Shown here in pieces: positions 52,505 to 61,755 of a DNA stretch of 64,000 nt. Position numbers and translations under genes: made by a program. The stretch comes from an uncultured Pseudoruegeria sp. GTDB taxonomy: Bacteria > Pseudomonadota > Alphaproteobacteria > Rhodobacterales > Rhodobacteraceae. Numbering within the stretch: position 1 is the first letter of the stretch; each line of letters begins with the position of its first letter. The notes below the pieces were generated by a model. The model did not search any database. It worked only from the letters and a program-made list of their open reading frames with translations, and was not told the origin of the DNA. The stretch is from contig CANMJD010000008.1 in the NCBI GenBank assembly GCA_947498155.1, forward strand, positions 83,179 through 147,178, read 5' to 3'.

Positions 52505-55489
52505 ATGGCATATCAAGTCAGACAGCGAGAACCTCTTCTTGATTCAAATATGCAGGCCGCGCTGGAGCGCCGCAGCAAGGAACTATTGGGCGTTGGCCTG
52601 ATCGTCGCCTCTGTGCTGATCGGTATGATGCTGGCGTCTTACTCTCCGGACGATCCGAGCTGGCTGTCGGCCACCGATGCGCCTGCGCAAAACTGGCTTG
52701 GTCTGTTTGGCGCATCGATTGCCTCTCCGCTGTTCATTATTGTCGGCTTTGGCGCGTGGGGATTGCCGCTGGCGCTGCTCACGTGGGGTGTGCGCCTGAC
52801 CGCCCATATCGGGGAAGAGCGTGCCCTGTCGCGCGCGATTTTTGCACCGATCGCCATTGCCGTTGCCGCTGTTTATGCCTCGACCTTTGTTCCCGGCGCT
52901 GATTGGACCCATAGCTTTGGTCTGGGTGGTTTGTTCGGAGATACCGTTTTGGGGGCCGTTTTAGGCGTTGCCCCGGTTAAGGCGACCTTTGGTTTAAAGG
53001 TGATGTCCTTTGTGATGGGTGTCGGCATGACCGGGCTGATGCTCTTTGTTTTGGGTTTCACCATGTATGAAATCCGCGCCATTATTCATCGGGTTTTGCT
53101 GACCATTGTTCTGGCCTATGCCAAGCTGATGACCCTTTTGGGGGTGGCCGCGCAGGGGACAGTGTCCGGTATTCAATCCGCCCGCGCCAACCAGCAGGAT
53201 CGCAAAGAGGCCAAACGCCAAGCCGCAGAAGAGGCCCGTCTTTTGGCCGAAGAAGCCGCCTATCTGGAAGCGTCCGTTCCCGTTTATCAGCCGCAAGAAC
53301 CAGATCGCCGTCCAGATGCGCGGGTGATGAGCGCGGAGCCAACGGTCAATCATCCGGCAGAAGATTTTGATCTGGTAGAGCCTGAAACCGAAGCATTGGC
53401 ACCGGTTGCCAAAAAGGCCCCGTTGTTGGGGAAAATGGGTCTTTTCAAGCGCAAGGCCGAGGTGGCCGAGCCCTATGCAGACCCTATTGTTGTTCCCGAA
53501 ATCCCTGCCGAAGCACCGCTACCCATTGATGACAGCGATGATCGCATCAAAGCGAAAATCGCCGATGTGATCAAATCGCGCGTGCGCCAGACCCAACCCT
53601 TGGTGGCAAATTCACGGATTGAGCCGAGCCTGACACGCGGGCGTGGACCGCAACCTCTGATCGTTCAGCCCAAGGCGGCAGCACCAGCCCCTTATGTCGA
53701 AGAAGCACCACAAATTGCGCCCGCGACTCAACCTACGACTCATCCGGCTTATGCGCCCGTTGAACCCCAGCCCGCGGCCTATGTCGAGCCGACGCCCGTC
53801 TCTGTGGCCGAAACCCCAGTGGCAGCGCCCGTCGTTGCGCCGGTTGTTAATCGGGTAATCCCGACGGCCGCTGTGCAGAAACCTGTGGTGCAGCATCCGC
53901 AGACAAAACCGGTGGTACCGTCGCGGCAGGCCCAGGCAGAGGCGCAACCGGCCCTGCAATTTGAAGAAAGCCGTCCGGCCTATGAATTGCCGCCCTTAAA
54001 TCTGTTGCGCAGCCCCGGCACCATCGAGCGGCATCATCTGTCGGATGAAGCGCTCGAAGAAAACGCGCGCATGTTGGAAAACGTGCTGGATGACTATGGC
54101 GTCAAAGGCGAAATCGTCAGCGTGCGTCCGGGTCCTGTGGTGACCATGTACGAGCTTGAGCCCGCGCCGGGCTTGAAAGCCAGCCGTGTGATTGGTTTGG
54201 CCGACGATATTGCGCGTTCGATGTCGGCCCTGTCCGCCCGGGTGTCCACCGTGCCGGGGCGTTCGGTGATCGGGATCGAATTGCCGAATGAAAACCGCGA
54301 GATGGTCGTGCTGCGCGAAATCCTATCGGCGCGTGATTTTGGCGATAGCAATATGAAGCTTCCCTTGGCCCTAGGCAAAGATATTGGGGGCGATTCGATT
54401 GTCGCCAACCTTGCCAAGATGCCCCATCTGCTGATTGCGGGGACCACAGGGTCCGGTAAATCGGTGGCGATCAACACAATGATTCTGAGTTTGCTCTATA
54501 AGCTCTCGCCGCAAGAATGCCGGATGATCATGATCGACCCTAAAATGCTGGAACTCTCGGTCTATGACGGCATTCCGCATCTGTTGTCACCGGTTGTAAC
54601 TGATCCCAAAAAGGCCGTTGTCGCGCTGAAATGGGTCGTCGGCGAGATGGAAGAGCGCTATCGCAAAATGTCCAAAATGGGCGTGCGTAACATTGATGGC
54701 TATAATGGTCGTGTCAAAGAAACCCTTGCCAATGGTGAGATGTTCAACCGGACCGTTCAAACCGGTTTTGACGATGAAACCGGCGAACCGATCTTTGAAA
54801 CCGAAGAGATCAAGCCCGAAATCCTGCCCTATATCGTGGTGATCGTCGATGAGATGGCCGACCTGATGATGGTGGCCGGCAAGGAAATCGAAGCCTGCAT
54901 CCAGCGTCTTGCACAGATGGCGCGGGCTTCGGGTATTCACTTGATCATGGCGACACAGCGTCCATCGGTGGACGTGATAACCGGTACGATCAAAGCCAAC
55001 TTCCCGACCCGTATTTCGTTTCAAGTCACCAGCAAAATCGATTCGCGTACCATTCTGGGTGAAATGGGGGCCGAACAGCTTTTGGGGATGGGCGACATGC
55101 TGTACATGGCTGGCGGTTCCAAAATCACCCGCGTGCATGGGCCGTTCTGTTCTGACGAAGAGGTCGAGGAAATCGTTAACTATCTGAAATCCTTTGGCCC
55201 GCCCGAGTATATGAACGGTGTTGTTGAAGGGCCGGAAGAGGGGGCGGAAAGCGATATTGATCTGGTGCTTGGCCTAGGCGGCAACACCAACGGCGAAGAT
55301 GCGCTTTATGATCAGGCCGTCGCGATTGTGATCAAGGACCGCAAATGCTCCACTTCTTATATCCAGCGCAAACTGGCAATCGGCTACAACAAGGCTGCCC
55401 GTTTGGTTGAACAGATGGAGGATCAGGGTTTGATCTCTGCGGCCAACCATGTGGGTAAACGCGAGATTTTGGTGCCCGAGCAGCAATAG
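52505..55489 (+). CDS. ftsK: DNA translocase FtsK
   Basis: 994 residues from the ATG at 52505; a GTG at 52487 overlapping the previous stop is possible. The N-terminus has four or so membrane helices (about 25-205) that anchor it at the septum. A Pro/Ala/Val-rich linker follows (about 260-490). The motor has Walker [15 protein letters not shown] (about 644) and Walker [16 protein letters not shown] (about 777). The gamma domain (about 930-990; [25 protein letters not shown]) reads KOPS and activates XerCD. It pumps chromosome ends through the closing septum. It is followed by lolA, the usual alphaproteobacterial order. Confidence 0.97.
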   Translation: MAYQVRQREPLLDSNMQAALERRSKELLGVGLIVASVLIGMMLASYSPDDPSWLSATDAPAQNWLGLFGASIASPLFIIVGFGAWGLPLALLTWGVRLTAHIGEERALSRAIFAPIAIAVAAVYASTFVPGADWTHSFGLGGLFGDTVLGAVLGVAPVKATFGLKVMSFVMGVGMTGLMLFVLGFTMYEIRAIIHRVLLTIVLAYAKLMTLLGVAAQGTVSGIQSARANQQDRKEAKRQAAEEARLLAEEAAYLEASVPVYQPQEPDRRPDARVMSAEPTVNHPAEDFDLVEPETEALAPVAKKAPLLGKMGLFKRKAEVAEPYADPIVVPEIPAEAPLPIDDSDDRIKAKIADVIKSRVRQTQPLVANSRIEPSLTRGRGPQPLIVQPKAAAPAPYVEEAPQIAPATQPTTHPAYAPVEPQPAAYVEPTPVSVAETPVAAPVVAPVVNRVIPTAAVQKPVVQHPQTKPVVPSRQAQAEAQPALQFEESRPAYELPPLNLLRSPGTIERHHLSDEALEENARMLENVLDDYGVKGEIVSVRPGPVVTMYELEPAPGLKASRVIGLADDIARSMSALSARVSTVPGRSVIGIELPNENREMVVLREILSARDFGDSNMKLPLALGKDIGGDSIVANLAKMPHLLIAGTTGSGKSVAINTMILSLLYKLSPQECRMIMIDPKMLELSVYDGIPHLLSPVVTDPKKAVVALKWVVGEMEERYRKMSKMGVRNIDGYNGRVKETLANGEMFNRTVQTGFDDETGEPIFETEEIKPEILPYIVVIVDEMADLMMVAGKEIEACIQRLAQMARASGIHLIMATQRPSVDVITGTIKANFPTRISFQVTSKIDSRTILGEMGAEQLLGMGDMLYMAGGSKITRVHGPFCSDEEVEEIVNYLKSFGPPEYMNGVVEGPEEGAESDIDLVLGLGGNTNGEDALYDQAVAIVIKDRKCSTSYIQRKLAIGYNKAARLVEQMEDQGLISAANHVGKREILVPEQQ

Positions 55490-55554
55490 GCGGTTGACCG
55501 CTTTGTGAAGGCAATGGGGCTTTTGATTGCAACAGAAGGGGTTACATAGAGTCT

Positions 55555-56157
55555 ATGAATAGACGTCACTTCCTTCTGGCCCCGCTGGCCCTTGCTGCCT
55601 TTGCCACACCGGCCACGGCGGCAAAGATATCCCTGAACGCGCTGTCGAATTATTTGAACGGCATCACAACCGCGCAATCACCGTTTACCCAAATCAACGG
55701 CGATGGCACGATTTCTACTGGCACGCTCTATATCCGGCGGCCCGGGCGGATTCGGTTTGAGTATAACCCACCTGAAAAGAGTCTTGTCATGGCGGGGGGC
55801 GGTCAGGTTGCCATTTTTGATGGGAAGTCCAACACCGGCCCCGAGCAATACCCGATCAAACGCACGCCGCTCAGCCTAATTCTGGAGCGCAACGTTGATC
55901 TGAATCGCCGTCAAATGGTGGTAGGGCATAGTGTTGATGGCCCGAAAACCATCGTAAAAGCGCAGGATCCCGAACATCCTGAATATGGCAATATTCAATT
56001 GGTGTTTACCGGTGACCCGATCGAGCTGCGGCAATGGATCATCACCGATGGCAGCGGCTTCCAAACAACGGTGATTCTGGGGGCACTACAAACCGGTGTA
56101 AACCTGTCTGCGCGCTTATTTGACATCACTGCAGAAGCCCAAAGCCGCAACCGATAA
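55555..56157 (+). CDS. lolA: Outer-membrane lipoprotein carrier LolA
   Basis: 200 residues. A signal peptide (MNRRHFLLAPLALAAFATPATA) is followed by the LolA half-barrel, visible as LNALSNYLNGITTAQSPFTQINGDGTISTG and LYIRRPGRIRFEYNPPEKSLV. The hydrophobic cavity residues cannot be judged from sequence. LolA carries lipoproteins through the periplasm to LolB. It lies 65 bases after ftsK and is probably co-transcribed with it. Confidence 0.93.
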   Translation: MNRRHFLLAPLALAAFATPATAAKISLNALSNYLNGITTAQSPFTQINGDGTISTGTLYIRRPGRIRFEYNPPEKSLVMAGGGQVAIFDGKSNTGPEQYPIKRTPLSLILERNVDLNRRQMVVGHSVDGPKTIVKAQDPEHPEYGNIQLVFTGDPIELRQWIITDGSGFQTTVILGALQTGVNLSARLFDITAEAQSRNR

Positions 56158-56191
56158 GTTGGTTCAGGCGCCTGACGCGGCGCCTGATCAA

Positions 56192-56773
56192 TTAGTCTTT
56201 GTTACAGGCCTTAAGCTGGCGTTGATACATGTCCGCGCGGCTTTGAACCGTTCCCGCGACCCGCACCAACCATGATTTTTTATTATAAGTGCCACGGGCA
56301 TAGCCGGTCTGACCTTCATGATAGGCAAGATATTGGTTGCGCGCATCATTTTTGGAAATGCCCAGACGACGGGTGGTTTCGTTCATGTACCAGCCCATAA
56401 AATCGGTGGCATCTGTGATCTTGTCCCGATCAGCGCCGCGATTCCCGGTTGAGGCTTTGTATTCATCCCACGTGCCGTCCAGCGCCTGTGCATAGCCATA
56501 GGCCGAAGACTGACGCCCCATGGGAATCACGCCCAGTGAATAACGCAGCGGTGTGCGCGCATCACCGACGAATTTGCTCTCTTGGTAAATGGTCGCCATT
56601 TGAACGTGCATGGGAATACCCCATTTGCGTTCTGTCTTTTTCATGCTGCGCCGGAATTTGGGGTACTGTTTCACAATGGAACAGGCGTCATTTAAATTTC
56701 GCGGCGGCGGTGGCGGACCGCCACATGCCGAAAGAAAGACCAGTAAACTGGCCCAAATTAGAAGGGTTCTCAT
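56192..56773 (-). CDS. Lipoprotein with lysozyme-like transglycosylase (SLT) domain
   Basis: 193 residues. The lipoprotein signal MRTLLIWASLLVFLSAC has a LSAC lipobox, followed by a Gly/Pro stretch. The SLT domain (about 45-185) has the catalytic Glu in ATIYQESKFVGDARTPLRYSLG, a glycan-site AYGYAQALDGTWDEYKAS, and YLAYHEGQTGYARG. It should cleave peptidoglycan strands at the outer membrane. A second acid is not needed in this family. It diverges from hspQ across about 290 bases. Confidence 0.88.
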   Translation of the reverse strand: MRTLLIWASLLVFLSACGGPPPPPRNLNDACSIVKQYPKFRRSMKKTERKWGIPMHVQMATIYQESKFVGDARTPLRYSLGVIPMGRQSSAYGYAQALDGTWDEYKASTGNRGADRDKITDATDFMGWYMNETTRRLGISKNDARNQYLAYHEGQTGYARGTYNKKSWLVRVAGTVQSRADMYQRQLKACNKD

Positions 56774-57067
56774 GATTTTACTGCTCTTTTATTTTTCCTA
56801 TATCGTAGCGGAAATCGTGCCCTGTGAAAATGCCAAACATGAAAATATCACATTAGTTTTCCCGGTGGATGCTTAGAAAAAGTGTAAATATCGTACGGCC
56901 TCTCATCGGATATGACCCAACGTCAATTAGGCAAATATCTATAAATAAAAGGGTTTTTGGCAAATTGTGCAAAGTTTCTGCACAAAGTGTTTCCATGAAA
57001 AGGGCGCGGTGAGCGTGGACACCGGACGCCATAAGGGGTCTAATAACCTTAGTAGGAGCGATTGTTG
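56774..57067. other. AT-rich divergent promoter region between SLT lipoprotein and hspQ
   Basis: About 294 bases with no gene. It contains a perfect inverted repeat TTGTGCA-N7-TGCACAA at 56965-56985 (listed separately) and the hspQ ribosome site AGGAG near 57053. No clear sigma-32 promoter pair is visible to me. Confidence 0.5.
56965..56985. promoter_or_regulatory. Perfect 7-bp inverted repeat, probable operator
   Basis: TTGTGCA (56965-56971) and TGCACAA (56979-56985) are separated by AAGTTTC. The size fits a dimeric regulator site between the two divergent genes. It is not a LexA, FNR or CtrA consensus; the binding protein is unknown. Confidence 0.5.
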
Positions 57068-57394
57068 ATGTTATCCGCGCGTGCAAAATACCATATCGGA
57101 CAGGTTGTCCGGCACAAAAAGCACCCCTTTCGGGGGGTAGTCTTTGATGTTGATCCGCAATTCTCCAATACGGAAGAATGGTATAACGCCATCCCCGAAG
57201 AGAGCCGCCCTAAACGCAACCAGCCGTTTTACCACCTGCTGGCGGAAAACGACCAAAGCTATTACGTGGCCTATGTGTCGGAACAGAATCTGATCGAAGA
57301 TGTCACCGGCAAGCCGGTGGATCACCCCGACCTGCAGGACTTGTTCGGCGATTTTGAGGATGGACATTATCCCCTGCAGTTTCAGCTAAACTGA
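57068..57394 (+). CDS. hspQ: Heat shock protein HspQ
   Basis: 108 residues from the ATG at 57068 (AGGAG before it; TTG codons at 57062 and 57065 are in frame). The YccV/HspQ domain is clear: KYHIGQVVRHKKHPFRGVVFDVDPQF, then PFYHLLAENDQSYYVAYVSEQNL and GDFEDGHYPLQFQLN. In enterobacteria HspQ promotes breakdown of DnaA(cold-sensitive) and acts as a Lon adaptor. Its stop codon abuts the stop of the convergent ggt gene. Confidence 0.94.
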   Translation: MLSARAKYHIGQVVRHKKHPFRGVVFDVDPQFSNTEEWYNAIPEESRPKRNQPFYHLLAENDQSYYVAYVSEQNLIEDVTGKPVDHPDLQDLFGDFEDGHYPLQFQLN

Positions 57395-58975
57395 TCAATA
57401 TCCCAGCGCGCATCCGTCTTTGCGTGGATCAGAGGCGCCGATCAATACCCCTTTTTCATAATCAATTCTAATCGCTTGCGCACCGCCAATCGGGCCTTCT
57501 GGGATCTGCACCACATGCCCCATGTTTGAAAGCTGTTCGCGCACCGAATCGCTATAACCACGTTCGACATTCAACACGCCTGCATCCGAAAAACTACGCG
57601 GCGCATCGATGGCGGATTGTGCATCCAGCCCGAAGTCAACGAGGTTCGAAAGGAAGCGCGCGTGACCATTGGGTTGATAGGCTCCGCCCATCACGCCAAA
57701 GGGCATGATAAGTTTGTCGTCTTTGCGCAGCATGCCGGGAATGATTGTATGCATCGGACGTTTACCGCCCTTGGCCTCATTCGGGTGACCTTCGGTAAGC
57801 GCAAAACCGGAACCGCGATTCTGGAAGTTGATGCCAAATTTATCCGAGGCAAGGCCAGCCCCAAAGCTATGGAAGATTGAATAGATCAACGACACCGCCA
57901 TGTGATCCTTATCGACGACCGTAATATAGATGGTTTCCTTGTGGACCTGTTCTGACAACGTGGCAGCAGAGGCCATGGCTTTTCGCGGGTTGATCAATCC
58001 CGCAAGTTTTCGGGCGGTTTCCATCGACAGCATATGATCCAGTCGGTTCATGTGATCCGGATCGGTCAGGAACCGGTTGCGGGTGTCATAGGCAAGCTTT
58101 GCCGTTTCGGCCTCGATATGAACGCGCTCAGCACCCCAGGGATCCATGGCTGCGATATCAAACTGCGACAGTATATTGGCCATCAGGATAGCGGTTGCTC
58201 CCTGACCGTTTGGGGGATGTTCAACCAGCTCTATTTCTTTATAGGTGCCGCTGATCGGGGTGGTGTAATCGCAAGAAGTGGCAGCGAAATCCGCAAGCGT
58301 ATGGGTGCCACCAAGGGCCCGCAGGGAATCGACCATATCCTCTGCAACTTCCCCCTCATAAAACCCCGCACGCCCCTCTGTTGCGATCCGGCGTAATACT
58401 TCTGCCTGTTTTGGGGCGCGAAACAGGGTGCCTGCGGAGGGAGTTTCGCCATTTACCAGATAATAGTCACGGGCAACTCCCTGAAGATTGCCCTGAGCTG
58501 CGGCCCAATCAAAGGCCACGCGCGGGGCCACCGGAACACCGGCCTCTGCATAGTGAATGGCGGGGGCAAGGGCGGTCTTCATCCCCAGTTTTCCCCAATC
58601 GGCAGACAGGCGACAAAAAGCATCCACTGCCCCGGGGAGGGTGACAGCGTGCACATCTTGCGGCGGGACAACGTCATATCCTTGGGCGCGTAAATCTGCC
58701 GCGTCCAACCCTGCCGGAGCACGGCCAGAACCGTTTAGGGCAATAATATCCTCATGACCTGCAGGCTTAACAAGAACAAAGCAATCCCCGCCCAAACCCG
58801 TCATTTGCGGTTCGCAAATACCTAAAAGCACAGCGCCGGCAATGGCCGCATCCACCGCATTTCCACCGGCTTCTAGGATCTGAAGAGCGGCCTTCGCGGC
58901 CAATGGGTGCGAGGTGGCGCAGATGCCATTACTTGCAAAGACAGCCGAGCGGCCAGGACGTTGGAAATCGCGCAT
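57395..58975 (-). CDS. ggt: Gamma-glutamyltransferase family protein
   Basis: 526 residues of the Ntn-hydrolase family. The start ATSHPLAAKAALQILEAGGNAVDAAIAGAVL is diagnostic. The cleavage and catalytic threonine is expected in KETIYITVVDKD (about residue 350), matching the usual TTHYSVVD at the VVD. PFGVMGGAYQPNGHARFLSNLVDFG follows in the small subunit. There is no signal peptide, unlike secreted GGT, so it may be cytoplasmic; some such members act on other gamma-glutamyl or acyl amides. It stands alone in its strand run. Confidence 0.88.
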   Translation of the reverse strand: MRDFQRPGRSAVFASNGICATSHPLAAKAALQILEAGGNAVDAAIAGAVLLGICEPQMTGLGGDCFVLVKPAGHEDIIALNGSGRAPAGLDAADLRAQGYDVVPPQDVHAVTLPGAVDAFCRLSADWGKLGMKTALAPAIHYAEAGVPVAPRVAFDWAAAQGNLQGVARDYYLVNGETPSAGTLFRAPKQAEVLRRIATEGRAGFYEGEVAEDMVDSLRALGGTHTLADFAATSCDYTTPISGTYKEIELVEHPPNGQGATAILMANILSQFDIAAMDPWGAERVHIEAETAKLAYDTRNRFLTDPDHMNRLDHMLSMETARKLAGLINPRKAMASAATLSEQVHKETIYITVVDKDHMAVSLIYSIFHSFGAGLASDKFGINFQNRGSGFALTEGHPNEAKGGKRPMHTIIPGMLRKDDKLIMPFGVMGGAYQPNGHARFLSNLVDFGLDAQSAIDAPRSFSDAGVLNVERGYSDSVREQLSNMGHVVQIPEGPIGGAQAIRIDYEKGVLIGASDPRKDGCALGY

Positions 58976-59055
58976 TCTGGGGGACCTTTTTAGTATTCAG
59001 ATAAAAAGGTAAGCGGATGTAACTGAATTGCCAAGGCATTCTGCCAGATAGAAGC

Positions 59056-59100
59056 CCCGACGTCGGGATTTTGGTGGGGGCAATTGGTACCCGACGTCGG
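59056..59100. repeat. Two copies of the palindrome CCGACGTCGG
   Basis: CCCGACGTCGG occurs at 59056-59066 and again at 59090-59100, 34 bases apart, between ggt and the rbaW-like gene. Each is self-complementary (CCGACGTCGG) and the two can also pair with each other. They may be paired operator sites or an RNA structure near the ggt promoter. Confidence 0.6.
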
Positions 59101-59183
59101 AGGCAGCATTTCAGCTACCCTATTGTTCTGCCCGATGATTCGGTCGTGGATGGGGAGCGAATGTGGCCATAATCGGGCGGTGT

Positions 59184-59206
59184 AAAAAAAACGGGCAGGC
59201 AGCCCT
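59184..59206 (-). terminator. Intrinsic terminator of the anti-sigma pair
   Basis: On the minus strand GGGC and GCCC form a short stem with a 5-base loop, followed by a run of eight Ts (As at 59184-59191 on the plus strand). It lies about 25 bases past the anti-sigma gene stop. The stem is short but the T run is strong. Confidence 0.6.
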
Positions 59207-59229
59207 GACTGCGTTTTGTAACGCGCCGG

Positions 59230-59670
59230 TCAGGACACCAACGCCAACTGAAAACTAAGGACATTTTTATCCTTACGCCGGTGGTATTCCAGATTTCGTG
59301 CATATTCATTTATCAGCAACCAGCCAAACCCGCCTTCGGGCAGATCCATAAGCTCCGTGCCCTCTTCGACGGCCCGACCGTTGGGGAGCGTATTATCGGG
59401 CATCGGTTCACCGGCGTCGCTGATCAGACAGAATAGCATATCCCCCTTTGGCGAGAGTGAAATTTCAATCTCTCCGTCCTTGGAGGTATAGGCATGTTCA
59501 ACGACATTATTCAAAATCTCGGCGAGCACCAATTGCGCGGTGCCGCGCACGTCTTCGGGGGCGTCCAAAGCCCGCAGACCGGTTTCAATTCTTTCCAATG
59601 CGGCACGGACCGCCATATCATCGCTGGGAACGGTCATACGTAAGGGCGGGGGCTTTTGAAAATCGGACAT
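59230..59670 (-). CDS. Anti-sigma factor, RsbW-type serine kinase (RbaW-like)
   Basis: 146 residues with a GHKL ATPase fold. The N-box is ALVLAEILNNVVEHAY-like (QLVLAEILNNVVEHAY, about residue 67), the G1-like region is SDAGEPMPDNTL, and the lid end is GGFGWLLINEYARNLEY. It resembles RsbW/SpoIIAB kinases that bind a sigma factor and phosphorylate the partner STAS protein. The preceding gene encodes that STAS partner. The same pair in Rhodobacter capsulatus is RbaW/RbaV, which affects gene-transfer-agent production. No sigma factor gene is adjacent. Confidence 0.85.
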   Translation of the reverse strand: MSDFQKPPPLRMTVPSDDMAVRAALERIETGLRALDAPEDVRGTAQLVLAEILNNVVEHAYTSKDGEIEISLSPKGDMLFCLISDAGEPMPDNTLPNGRAVEEGTELMDLPEGGFGWLLINEYARNLEYHRRKDKNVLSFQLALVS

Positions 59671-59689
59671 AAAATCAGAACCTGTTAAA

Positions 59690-60031
59690 TTAGGATGTCG
59701 AAATTGCGGTCAATGCATCCTGTGGGGTGTCGTAAATAGTAAAAACGGTGTCCATTCGGGTTAATTTGAACACCTGCGCGACCGCGCCTTTTACCTGTGC
59801 CAATTCAAATTTGGTGTGCGGGGCCATGAGTTTTAAAACGGCGACCAATGCCCCGAGACCGCTGCTGTCCAGAAATGTGACGCGGCCAAGATCCAAAACC
59901 ACCCTCTCAGGGGCGCTTTCGGTGATTTTTCGCATGTCCTCTTTGAACTCCAACACCCCGGCGGCATCAAGCCGGGCCTCGTCCACCCGTACAAAAAGAA
60001 TATTCTGTTTTAGATCGGTTGTAAGATCCAT
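59690..60031 (-). CDS. STAS-domain anti-anti-sigma factor (RbaV-like)
   Basis: 113 residues, one STAS domain. The phospho-acceptor serine lies in LGRVTFLDSSGLGALVAVL (Ser56/57), the place used in RsbV/SpoIIAA. The neighbouring kinase would phosphorylate it; the unphosphorylated form would pull the kinase off its sigma factor. It lies 19 bases before the anti-sigma gene and is the first gene of the pair. It diverges from the thiolase gene. Confidence 0.88.
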   Translation of the reverse strand: MDLTTDLKQNILFVRVDEARLDAAGVLEFKEDMRKITESAPERVVLDLGRVTFLDSSGLGALVAVLKLMAPHTKFELAQVKGAVAQVFKLTRMDTVFTIYDTPQDALTAISTS

Positions 60032-60115
60032 TCATCCCTCCGACATTTGAAAGTGGTGACAAATCTAAAAGACAAAGGTTACCATTCCGTATTCAGAACT
60101 CATGGGTCCAAGCAT

Positions 60116-61297
60116 ATGGTGAAAAAAGTAGTGATTGCGGGGGCGGCCCGTACCGCGATGGGCGGATTTCAGGGGGATTTCGCTTCTGTGGCCGCGCCCG
60201 TGCTGGGGGGCGCCGCGATTAAAGCGGCCGTAGCGTCTGCCGAGCTGCAACCTGATCAAATCCAGGAGCTGATCATGGGCTGTGTCTTGCCCGCAGGGCA
60301 GGGGCAAGCACCTGCGCGGCAGGCCGGTTTCGCCGCCGGTCTGACCGAGGCAACACCGGCGACGACGGTTAATAAAATGTGTGGCTCCGGCATGCAGGCG
60401 GTCATGACAGCGGCGGACCAGATTGCTCTGGGGCGCGCAGGCGTGATGGTTGCCGGGGGTATGGAGAGTATGACAAACGCGCCCTATCTGCTGCCGAAAA
60501 TGCGACAAGGCGCACGGATTGCGCATCAGAGTGTACTGGATTCGATGTTTCTGGACGGCCTGGAAGATGCTTATGATAAGGGGCGCTTAATGGGCAGTTT
60601 TGCCGAAGATTGCGCGCAAACCTATCAATTCACCCGCGCCCAGCAGGATGACTATGCGCTCACCTCCTTATCCAATGCATTAACCGCACAGAACTCCGGC
60701 GCCTTTGAATCAGAGATCGCACCGGTTTTTCTGGAAACGCGGCACGGTGCCGTTTCTATTTCCAAGGATGAGCAACCTGACAAAGCACGCCCTGAAAAAA
60801 TACCGCATCTTAAACCGGCGTTTCGCAAAGAGGGCACGGTGACGGCTGCCAATGCGTCTTCTATTTCGGATGGGGCTGCGGCCTTGGTTTTGACAGATGA
60901 AGAAACCGCCAAATCTGCAGGCCTGCCCGTGCGCGCGCAGATACGGGGTTATGCCAGTCACGCACAGGCCCCGAATCTGTTCACAACCGCCCCCGTTCCG
61001 GCCGCACAAAAGCTTTTGGCGCATATCGGATGGGAGGTGTCGGATGTCGATCTTTGGGAGGTCAACGAGGCCTTTGCCGTGGTGCCAATGGCGTTCATGC
61101 GGGAAATGAATATACCACGAGAGAAGATGAATGTGCATGGCGGGGCCTGCGCGCTGGGCCATCCAATTGGTGCCTCTGGTGCGCGCATTCTGGTTACGTT
61201 ACTCCATGCGCTGGAAACCCGTGATTTGAAGCGCGGGGTCGCGGCCATTTGCATTGGCGGCGGCGAAGGTACAGCCCTAGCAATAGAAAGACCCTAA
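60116..61297 (+). CDS. Acetyl-CoA acetyltransferase (thiolase)
   Basis: 393 residues from the ATG at 60116; an in-frame start at 60047 adds 23 residues not seen in the family. The catalytic cysteine is Cys89 in NKMCGSGMQAV. The His is in HGGACALGHPIGASG (about residue 348), and the second Cys is in AAICIGGGEGTA (about 379). It joins two acetyl-CoA to acetoacetyl-CoA or does the reverse; biosynthetic (PHB) and degradative types cannot be told apart here. Its stop TAA overlaps the ATG of the next gene. Confidence 0.94.
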   Translation: MVKKVVIAGAARTAMGGFQGDFASVAAPVLGGAAIKAAVASAELQPDQIQELIMGCVLPAGQGQAPARQAGFAAGLTEATPATTVNKMCGSGMQAVMTAADQIALGRAGVMVAGGMESMTNAPYLLPKMRQGARIAHQSVLDSMFLDGLEDAYDKGRLMGSFAEDCAQTYQFTRAQQDDYALTSLSNALTAQNSGAFESEIAPVFLETRHGAVSISKDEQPDKARPEKIPHLKPAFRKEGTVTAANASSISDGAAALVLTDEETAKSAGLPVRAQIRGYASHAQAPNLFTTAPVPAAQKLLAHIGWEVSDVDLWEVNEAFAVVPMAFMREMNIPREKMNVHGGACALGHPIGASGARILVTLLHALETRDLKRGVAAICIGGGEGTALAIERP

Positions 61298-61755
61298 TGC
61301 GTGTTGATTATCGGGACCTGAAGAAAATCCTGTCGAGCCTGACAGAAGGCGAAACCGATGCTGTTTCGCTAATGGCGACGGTTGCCTGCGAAGTGCATCA
61401 CAGCGATGACCGTTTCGACTGGACAGGGTTTTACCGCCATGTCGGGCATGAAACACTGAAGATCGGCCCGTATCAAGGTGGGCACGGCTGTCTGGTCATC
61501 CCGTTTTCGCGCGGGGTCTGCGGGGCAGCGGCGCGCAGCGGTGAACCCCAGTTGGTACCGGATGTCGAGGCCTTCCCCGGCCATATTGCCTGTGCATCTT
61601 CGACCCGCTCGGAACTTGTGCTGCCCGTTTATGATGGAACAGGCGCGCTGCTGGGGGTGTTTGATATCGACAGCAACCAGCCGGATGCCTTTACGCCAGA
61701 AGATGCAGAAGCACTGGCCGACATCCTGACAGATGTCTTTAAGGAGGCCGTATGA
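61297..61755 (+). CDS. msrC: Free methionine-(R)-sulfoxide reductase (GAF domain)
   Basis: 152 residues from the ATG at 61297. The GAF fold carries three cysteines, Cys65 (GGHGCLVIP), Cys75 (SRGVCGAAA) and Cys99 (GHIACASSTRSE). Their spacing of 10 and 24 equals that of Cys84, Cys94 and Cys118 of E. coli fRMsr, so the whole redox relay is present. The enzyme repairs free Met-R-sulfoxide with thioredoxin. It overlaps the thiolase stop and the GFA-protein start, a tight four-gene run that is otherwise unrelated in function. Confidence 0.93.
   Translation: MRVDYRDLKKILSSLTEGETDAVSLMATVACEVHHSDDRFDWTGFYRHVGHETLKIGPYQGGHGCLVIPFSRGVCGAAARSGEPQLVPDVEAFPGHIACASSTRSELVLPVYDGTGALLGVFDIDSNQPDAFTPEDAEALADILTDVFKEAV

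Noticed and set aside
53612..53959. Arg/Gly-rich minus-strand frame within ftsK as a possible separate gene
   Set aside because: It is the complement of the Pro/Ala/Val-rich linker of FtsK, which readily gives long opposite-strand frames.
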